A stretch of DNA of 64,000 nt from Intestinimonas timonensis. GTDB taxonomy: Bacteria > Bacillota > Clostridia > Oscillospirales > Oscillospiraceae. The position numbers and the translations under genes are program-made. Shown piece by piece: positions 58,841-64,000 of this stretch (within the stretch, counting starts at the first letter, position 1; every line of letters begins with the position of its first letter). The stretch lies in assembly GCF_900626145.1 (NCBI RefSeq), contig NZ_LR130817.1, positions 1,558,095 through 1,622,094 of the forward strand, written 5' to 3'. Under the pieces are notes generated by a model, which was given only the letters and a program-made list of their open reading frames with translations, made no database searches and was not told where the DNA came from.

Positions 58841-59842
58841 TTGAAACACATTCTTCTACTCACCACAGGCGGGACCATTGCCTCCCGCCCCACCGACGAG
58901 GGTCTGGCTCCCGAAATGGACGGAGAGGACCTGGCCCGGCGCATTCCCTTCCTCACCGACAGCTACACCGTCACCGTCCGTGACATCCTGCACCTGGACT
59001 CCTCCAACATCCAGCCCGAGGAGTGGCAGCTCATTGCCCGGGCGGTATACACCGAGCGGACCGGCTACGACGGCATCGTGGTCACCCACGGCACCGACAC
59101 CATGGCCTACACTGCCTCGGTGCTCAGCTTCATGCTCAGGGGCATTCCCATCCCGGTGGTGCTCACCGGCAGCCAGCTGCCCATCGAGCACCCCCTCACC
59201 GATGCCCTGGAGAACCTGCGCATCGCCTTCGCCATGGCCTGTTCCGGTGCGGCTGGAGTTTTTGTGGCCTTTGACCGGAAGGTCATCCTGGGCTGCCGGG
59301 CGGTCAAGACCCGCACCGAGGATTTTGACGCCTTCGAGAGCGTCAACTGGCCTTTGGTGGGCGATGTGGACGCCGGCGGCCTCCATATCAACACCGCCGC
59401 CCTGCCGCCCCGTATCAGTGGGGACTGCGTGCTCAAAAGCGAGCTGTGCCGGGACGTCTTTCTCATTAAGCTCACCCCTGGCCTGGACCCGGAGATCTTC
59501 GACATGCTCCACCAGATGCACTACCGCGGCGTGGTCATCGAGGCCTTTGGTGCCGGCGGTCTCCACTTCATTCGCCGTGACCTCATCTCCAAGCTCCACA
59601 GCGCCGCTCAGGCTGGGATGACAGTGGTGGTGTGCTCCCAGTGCCTTTACGAGAGCAGCGACTTCACCCTCTACCAGGCGGGGCAGAAGGCCCTGGCCCA
59701 GGGTGTGCTTCAGGGCTGGGACATGACCACCGAGGCGGCTGTCACCAAGCTCATGTGGGTGCTGGGACAGACCGACGACCCGACGGAGATCCGGGACTGC
59801 TTCAGCCGCAGTCTCTGCGGTGAGGTATCTGTTCCAAACTAA
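58841..59842 (+). CDS. Asparaginase (type I)
   Basis: A 333-residue L-asparaginase. The nucleophile Thr is in LLTTGGTIASRP and the second catalytic Thr/Asp pair in VVTHGTDTMAYTAS. The C-domain motif GVVIEAFGAGG is present. Length and the absence of a signal peptide fit the cytosolic type I class. The start is TTG at 58841 after CAGGGGGAAC. asnA lies 31 kb away on the other strand. A terminator follows. Confidence 0.92.
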   Translation: MKHILLLTTGGTIASRPTDEGLAPEMDGEDLARRIPFLTDSYTVTVRDILHLDSSNIQPEEWQLIARAVYTERTGYDGIVVTHGTDTMAYTASVLSFMLRGIPIPVVLTGSQLPIEHPLTDALENLRIAFAMACSGAAGVFVAFDRKVILGCRAVKTRTEDFDAFESVNWPLVGDVDAGGLHINTAALPPRISGDCVLKSELCRDVFLIKLTPGLDPEIFDMLHQMHYRGVVIEAFGAGGLHFIRRDLISKLHSAAQAGMTVVVCSQCLYESSDFTLYQAGQKALAQGVLQGWDMTTEAAVTKLMWVLGQTDDPTEIRDCFSRSLCGEVSVPN

Positions 59843-59850
59843 ATGAAAAA

Positions 59851-59880
59851 GCGGACGCCCGCTCGGGCGTCCGCTTCTTT
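59851..59880 (+). terminator. Terminator after asparaginase
   Basis: GCGGACGCCCG pairs with CGGGCGTCCGC and is followed by TTCTTTTCTT. Confidence 0.85.
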
Positions 59881-59939
59881 TCTTCTAATTTATTTTTCAA
59901 ACCACGCCGGTGACCGGGTAACAGCTTTTTGTCCTCAAA

Positions 59940-60310
59940 CCAGTTCCAGAGCGGTAATAAAGCTCTTTTGGATTCTTTTTCTCACCAAAAAGCTCTTCCA
60001 CATACGCGCCACGCCGGTGGCCGTGCGACTACCTCTCACCCTCGGACCAGTGCAAGAGCGGTAACAAAGCTCTTTTTGGTTCTTTTTCTCACCAAAAAGC
60101 TCTTCCACATACGCGCCACGCCGGTGGCCGTGCGACTGCCTCTCATCCTCGGACCAGTGCAAGAGCGGTAACAAAGCTCTTTTTGGTTCTTTTTCTCACC
60201 CAAAAAGCCTTTCATATACGAATCACGCTGGTGGCCGTGCGACTGCCTCTCATCCTCGGACCAGTGCAAGAGCGATAACAAAGCTCTTTTTGGTTCTTTT
60301 TCTCACGAGA
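59940..60310. repeat. Tandem array of 107-bp units
   Basis: The anchor AGAGCGRTAAYAAAGCTCTT recurs at 59948, 60055, 60162 and 60269, exactly 107 bases apart, giving three full units and the start of a fourth. The units also share CACGCCGGTGGCCGTGCGAC and TTTGGTTCTTTTTCTCACC. The first unit is the most diverged. Each contains a CTTTTTGG/CCAAAAAG stem near the anchor. Reading frames through the array are periodic artefacts. There are no spacers, so it is not CRISPR. Confidence 0.9.
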
Positions 60311-60317
60311 AAAAGAA
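60292..60317 (-). terminator. recR terminator stem, fused to the repeat array
   Basis: GTTCTTTTTCTC pairs with GAGAAAAAGAAC around GT on the minus strand at the very end of recR, and the stem overlaps the last codons. Its sequence is the seed of the neighbouring 107-bp units. Confidence 0.65.
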
Positions 60318-60914
60318 CTCCCGGCGGCCCTCCAGAGCGCGCATGAGGGTAGCGTCGTCGGCGTACTCCAAATGTCCGCCCACGGGGATGCCATAGGCCA
60401 GGCGGGTGATCTTGACGCCGAAGGGGCGCAGCAGCCGGGCCAAATACATGGCGGTGGCCTCTCCCTCCGTGTCGGGGTTGGTGGCCATGATGACCTCCCG
60501 GACCTCACCGGAGGCCACCCGCTCTGTGAGCTCCTTGATGTGCAGGTCATCCGGTCCCACGTGGTTCATGGGTGAGATGACGCCGTGGAGGACATGGTAG
60601 CGGCCATTGTACTCCCGGGACCGCTCCAGGGCGATGACGTCCCGGGGATCGGCCACCACGCAGACCAGGCCGGGGTCCCGCTTGTCGCTGCTGCAGATGG
60701 CGCAGGGTCCATCTCCCTGGGTGAAGTTCCCGCAGACGGGACACAGGGAGATAGACTCCTTGGCGGCGACGATGGCGTCGGCAAACTCCTTCGCGTCCTC
60801 CTCCGGCAGGTTGAGGACGAAAAAGGCCAGCCGCTGGGCACTCTTGGCGCCGATGCCCGGCAGGCGGGCGAACTGCTCCGTGAGCCGCTCCAGGGCGGGG
60901 GGAAAGTATTCCAT
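60303..60914 (-). CDS. recR: Recombination mediator RecR
   Basis: A 203-residue RecR: N-terminal HhH region (LTEQFARLPGIGAKSAQRLA), C4 zinc finger CPVCGNFTQGDGPCAIC, TOPRIM domain VCVVADPRDVIALERSREYN and the C-terminal Walker-like LAYGIPVGGHLEYADDATLM. It loads RecA with RecO/RecF. The ATG at 60914 is 8 bases after GGAGGTAA. The last four residues (FFFS) are encoded by the terminator stem, so the natural end may be slightly shorter. Confidence 0.95.
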   Translation of the reverse strand: MEYFPPALERLTEQFARLPGIGAKSAQRLAFFVLNLPEEDAKEFADAIVAAKESISLCPVCGNFTQGDGPCAICSSDKRDPGLVCVVADPRDVIALERSREYNGRYHVLHGVISPMNHVGPDDLHIKELTERVASGEVREVIMATNPDTEGEATAMYLARLLRPFGVKITRLAYGIPVGGHLEYADDATLMRALEGRREFFFS

Positions 60915-60955
60915 AGATTGGGTTACCTCCAAACGGAATCGGGATAATGGGCTGC

Positions 60956-61603
60956 TCAGCCCCGGAGGGCGGCGATCATGGCGGCGGGGTCGGCCGCTCC
61001 GTAGACCGCTGACCCGGCCACCAGCACATTGGCGCCGGCCTCGGTCACCAGCCGTGCCGTCTCCAGGTTGACGCCGCCGTCCACCTCCAGGTCGCAGCCG
61101 GGGCAGTACCGGTCGATGTAGTCCCGTATGGCCCGGATCTTGCTGAGCTGATCGGTCATGAACTTCTGGCCGCCGAAACCGGGCTCCACCGTCATCACCA
61201 GCACCATATCCAGCCCCTGCTCCAGGTAGGGGAGCACCGCCTCGGCGGAGGTGATGGGCCGAAGGGCGATGGCCTTTTTCACGCCGTTGTCCTCCATGGC
61301 ACGGAGGGCGTCGTGGATGGCGGGGGGCAGGTCGGCCTCCAGGTGGACAGAGAGCAGGTCGGCCCCCGCCTTGGCGAAGGCCTCCACGTACCGCCCCGGC
61401 TTCTCCACCATGAGGTGGACGTCCAGAAACATGTCCGTGTGTTTCCGGATGGAGGCCACTACCGGCACTCCGATGGTGATGTTGGGCACGAACATGCCGT
61501 CCATCACATCCACATGGAGCCAGTCGGCGGTGGAAACCCGCCGGATCTCCCGGTCCAGGTCGCAGAAATCAGCAGAGAGAATAGATGGCGCGATCTTTAC
61601 CAT
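60956..61603 (-). CDS. rpe: Ribulose-phosphate 3-epimerase
   Basis: A 215-residue TIM-barrel epimerase interconverting ribulose-5-P and xylulose-5-P. Motifs: KIAPSILSADFCDLDREI, HVDVMDGMFVPNITIG (metal His and Asp), VLVMTVEPGFGGQKFM and LEVDGGVNLETARLVTEAGA. Metal ligands and catalytic Asp residues are all present. It is 41 bases upstream of recR and may be co-transcribed. Confidence 0.96.
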   Translation of the reverse strand: MVKIAPSILSADFCDLDREIRRVSTADWLHVDVMDGMFVPNITIGVPVVASIRKHTDMFLDVHLMVEKPGRYVEAFAKAGADLLSVHLEADLPPAIHDALRAMEDNGVKKAIALRPITSAEAVLPYLEQGLDMVLVMTVEPGFGGQKFMTDQLSKIRAIRDYIDRYCPGCDLEVDGGVNLETARLVTEAGANVLVAGSAVYGAADPAAMIAALRG

Positions 61604-61862
61604 AATTCCTCACTCCTTGTGGAAAAATAACATCGGGACAAGGGCACAGCGCAGTTCCAGGCAGGGGGCAGACAGCCCGGACCGGGCACCCTCCGCCTCC
61701 GGACGGCATAGGATACGGCAAGCGGATCGTGGCCCCGGAACAGCCGCCGGCCTCCCCAGCGCGGCCCCACGCCGCCGCCCGGCACGGCGGCGACGATCCG
61801 GCGCGGCCTGCCGCATCATATAGCCGCCCGTCGGGGGACCACCCCGGCGGGCGGCACAGTTT
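61604..61862. other. GC-rich spacer between rpe and ilvA
   Basis: No gene is visible in this 259-base stretch. It contains several GC-rich inverted repeats, notably GCCGCCCG/CGGGCGGC with GGGG/CCCC inside at about 61822-61855, which ends 8 bases before the ilvA stop and could slow transcription out of ilvA. Frames crossing the region are of low-complexity Arg/Pro type and are not believed. Confidence 0.4.
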
Positions 61863-63077
61863 TTACACGCTGGTGGTCATGACCTCTTTGGCATCGTAGC
61901 CCGCCTGACGCAGTGCGCTCATGACCTCCTCCTTATGGACAAGCCCGAAGGCCTCCAGAGTGACCCGCAGTTCCACACCGCTCTGGCGGTTGATGTTGAC
62001 GAACTGGTTATGGTCCAGCCGGATGATGTTGCCGTTGAGCTCGGCCACCAGCTCGGCCACCCGGACCAGCTCGCCGGGCCGGTCTGGAAGCTGAACCGAG
62101 AAGGTGAACACCCGGCCCCGGCTCACCAGACCGTGCTGGACCAGGGAGGAGACGGTGATAACGTCCATGTTGCCGCCGGAGAGAACGCTCACCACGTTCT
62201 TTCCCTTACAGTCCAGGTGATTGAGTGCGGCCACGGACAGCAGTCCGGCATTCTCCACGATCATCTTGTGCTTTTCCATCATGTCCAGGAAGGCGTCCAC
62301 CAGCTCGTGGTCGTCGATGGTAATGATGCCGTCCAGGTTCTGCTGGATGTAGGGGAAGATCTTGTCTCCCGGGGTCTTGACCGCTACGCCGTCGGCGATG
62401 GTGTCCACCTTGTCCAGGGTGACGATGTGGCCAGCCTCCAGGCTGGCCTTCATGGAGGCAGCGCCGGTGGGCTCCACACCGATGACCTTTACGTTGGGAT
62501 TGAGCAGCTTGGTGAGGGTGGCCACACCGGAGGCCAGCCCGCCGCCGCCCACGGGCACCAGGATGATGTCCACGTCAGGCAGGTCGGAGAAGATCTCATA
62601 GGCGATGGTACCCTGACCGGTGGCCAGGACGGGATCGTTGAAGGGGTGGATGTAGGTGTAGCCCTCCGACTGGGAGAGCCGGCCGGCCAACTCGGCGGCA
62701 TCGTCAAAGACGGCGCCATGAAGGATGACCTGGGCGCCGTAGTCCTTGGTGTTGTTCACCTTCACCAGGGGGGTGGTGGTGGGCATGACCACGGTGGCCT
62801 TCACCCCGGCGGCCTGAGCGGCATAGGCCACGCCCTGGGCGTGGTTGCCGGCGGATGCGGTGATGAGTCCCCGCTCCTTCTCCTCCTGGGAGAGGGTGCT
62901 GATCTTATAATAGGCGCCACGGATCTTATAGGCGCCGGTAACCTGCATGTTCTCCGGTTTAATATAGACCTGGTTCCCCGTGGCCCTGGAAAGGGCGGTG
63001 GAATGGACCAGATGGGTGTCGGCCAGCACCCCGGCGAGCACACTACGCGCGGCCTTGAAATCCTCTAATGTCATCAT
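61863..63077 (-). CDS. ilvA: Threonine ammonia-lyase
   Basis: A 404-residue PLP enzyme converting threonine to 2-oxobutyrate, the first step of isoleucine synthesis. PLP Lys is in QVTGAYKIRGAYYKI, the phosphate loop in SAGNHAQGVAYAAQ and the glycine loop in VPVGGGGLASGVATL. A single C-terminal ACT-like domain (FSVQLPDRPGELVRVAELVA) suggests feedback control by Ile. The short form resembles the TdcB/IlvA group, so a catabolic role cannot be excluded. Confidence 0.94.
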   Translation of the reverse strand: MMTLEDFKAARSVLAGVLADTHLVHSTALSRATGNQVYIKPENMQVTGAYKIRGAYYKISTLSQEEKERGLITASAGNHAQGVAYAAQAAGVKATVVMPTTTPLVKVNNTKDYGAQVILHGAVFDDAAELAGRLSQSEGYTYIHPFNDPVLATGQGTIAYEIFSDLPDVDIILVPVGGGGLASGVATLTKLLNPNVKVIGVEPTGAASMKASLEAGHIVTLDKVDTIADGVAVKTPGDKIFPYIQQNLDGIITIDDHELVDAFLDMMEKHKMIVENAGLLSVAALNHLDCKGKNVVSVLSGGNMDVITVSSLVQHGLVSRGRVFTFSVQLPDRPGELVRVAELVAELNGNIIRLDHNQFVNINRQSGVELRVTLEAFGLVHKEEVMSALRQAGYDAKEVMTTSV

Positions 63078-63155
63078 GGCGCTTCACTTCCTCTTGTTTT
63101 ACGGCTGTATTCTTTTATCATAATGAGTTTTGCCCTCCCTGTCAATGCCCGACCA

Positions 63156-63184
63156 TTGACACCCACCCGGCGGGAGGGTACAAT
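63156..63184 (+). promoter_or_regulatory. Promoter of the xpaC-like gene
   Basis: TTGACA (63156-63161) and TACAAT (63179-63184) with 17-base spacing, 32 bases before the ATG. Confidence 0.75.
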
Positions 63185-63215
63185 AGCCATGTATCCCCTG
63201 TTTAAGGAGGCAGTT

Positions 63216-63896
63216 ATGGCGAAAGTAGTGAAACGATCCGTACTCCCCATCTACGCGGTGGCTGTGGTGTGGCTGATTTTCGGCCTGTTCCTGCCCTTCT
63301 ACCGTCCCCTCCACTATGTGGCCGCCGTTCTGGTCTCCCTGGTGGTCTTTCTCATCGCCAAGGCCCTGTGCCCCGACCGGACCTTTGAGACACCGGAGCC
63401 GGAGAAGAAGGCCAAAGCGGAACCCGCCCAGGAGAAACCCGCCTCTACCGGCGATCCGGAGCTGGACACCCTCATGCAGGAGCGGGACCGGGCGGTATCT
63501 GAGATGCACCGGCTCAACGACGCCATTGCCGATCCCACCATCTCCGCCCAGATCGACCATCTGGAGTCCACCACCAAAAAGATCATCTCCTATGTGGTGG
63601 AGCACCCCAAAAAGCTGCCCCAGATCCGGAAATTTCTCAATTACTACCTCCCCACCACCCTCAAGCTTCTCAATGCCTATGACCGTATGGGCGCCACCGG
63701 GGTCTCCGGTGAGAACATCGACGGCACCATGGGCAAGATAGAGTCCATGATGGACACTGTGGTCCGGGCCTTTGACAAGCAGCTGGACGCGCTCTTCGGA
63801 GACGAGGCCCTGGATATCTCCACCGACATCACCGTGTTGGAAAACCTGCTGGCCCAGGAGGGGCTGGCCGGTGAACAACTGGGCGGTCAGAATTGA
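63216..63896 (+). CDS. XpaC-family (BCIP hydrolysis) membrane protein
   Basis: A 226-residue protein: two adjacent N-terminal spans (VLPIYAVAVVWLIFGLFLPF and LHYVAAVLVSLVVFLIAKAL), an acidic/Lys linker and a helical cytoplasmic domain (QIDHLESTTKKIISYVVEHP, KFLNYYLPTTLKLLNAYDRM) typical of the XpaC family. In many Firmicutes such genes precede a TelA-like toxic-anion resistance gene. ATG 63216 follows TTAAGGAGG. Biochemical function is uncertain. Confidence 0.85.
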   Translation: MAKVVKRSVLPIYAVAVVWLIFGLFLPFYRPLHYVAAVLVSLVVFLIAKALCPDRTFETPEPEKKAKAEPAQEKPASTGDPELDTLMQERDRAVSEMHRLNDAIADPTISAQIDHLESTTKKIISYVVEHPKKLPQIRKFLNYYLPTTLKLLNAYDRMGATGVSGENIDGTMGKIESMMDTVVRAFDKQLDALFGDEALDISTDITVLENLLAQEGLAGEQLGGQN

Positions 63897-63976
63897 ATCC
63901 GCGGCTACGGAACGCGGAGGCTGCGCCCTCCACCTCTAAATCTTTTCACTCATGATGAAAGCGAGGGAACCATATT

Positions 63977-64000
63977 ATGCCTGAAAACAATGATTTCACC
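63977..64000 (+). CDS. Start of the next gene (cut by window end)
   Basis: An ATG at 63977 after GCGAGGGAAC opens MPENNDFT and runs off the window. Position behind the XpaC-family gene suggests a TelA/toxic-anion resistance protein, but only eight codons are visible, so identity is a guess from neighbourhood. Confidence 0.4.

Noticed and set aside
59843..60281. Several 70-80-codon frames in the region after asparaginase
   Set aside because: They repeat the same peptide with the 107-bp period and lack start signals, so they are artefacts of the tandem array.
59940..60310. Possible CRISPR array
   Set aside because: Units are directly adjacent with no variable spacers, the unit is 107 bp, and there are no cas genes.

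Overview
The window reads as a chromosomal segment of a GC-rich, low-abundance-of-AT Firmicute, most likely an anaerobic gut Oscillospiraceae (Flavonifractor / Lawsonibacter / Intestinimonas type). That assignment is an inference. It rests on strong AGGAGG ribosome sites, T-box and L20 leaders, an Rnf complex, LuxS, a short-chain anaerobe style of amino-acid metabolism and very GC-rich third codon positions. No rRNA, CRISPR array or intact prophage is present.

Layout. 1-2.1 kb: decayed IS66 and IS3 elements beside a tRNA-Ser(CGA) and a second tRNA-like sequence. 2.6-18.5 kb: housekeeping and salvage genes: a C26 glutamine amidotransferase, xpt, a thioesterase, an XRE/DUF2975 pair, nicotinamidase plus nicotinate phosphoribosyltransferase, HxlR with a LysE-type exporter, luxS, lipoate ligase, a tryptophan ABC transporter under a Trp T-box, a DMT exporter, 3-methyladenine glycosylase, a HAD phosphatase and pcrA. 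18.5-23.1 kb: a leftward Lrp regulator / aminotransferase / thrH / DUF1015 / ispE run. 23.2-26.6 kb: small unknown genes, a decayed mobile island with an IS1182 fragment, and a hairpin-rich repeat. 26.6-35.7 kb: asnA, infC-rpmI-rplT with its L20 leader, a cysteine desulfidase-like gene and the six-gene rnfCDGEAB operon.

36-42.3 kb: a T-box-controlled branched-chain amino-acid operon with two successive acetolactate synthases (ilvBN twice) and ilvC. It is followed by a duplicated ilvC tail and an intact IS3-family element that has landed inside a stem-loop. 43.7-51 kb: ftsH, several regulators, and a GntR regulator divergent from ilvD. 51-58.2 kb: the most unusual region: a membrane-anchored XRE protein, then a PadR regulator with a striking operator, and five tandem diverged DUF2812 membrane proteins in one apparent operon. 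58.2-64 kb: an NADPH-oxidoreductase, asparaginase, a 107-bp tandem repeat array abutting recR, rpe, ilvA, an XpaC-family protein and the first codons of one more gene.

Functional links. ilvBN x2, ilvC, ilvD and ilvA together cover threonine deamination and the common Ile/Val pathway up to the last transamination. Trp uptake is controlled by uncharged tRNA-Trp. NAD salvage (pncA-pncB) and Rnf energy conservation are separate units. The best candidate for an undescribed system is the PadR-(DUF2812)5 cassette: repeated ribosome sites and shared architecture suggest successive duplications giving a family of envelope proteins under one repressor.
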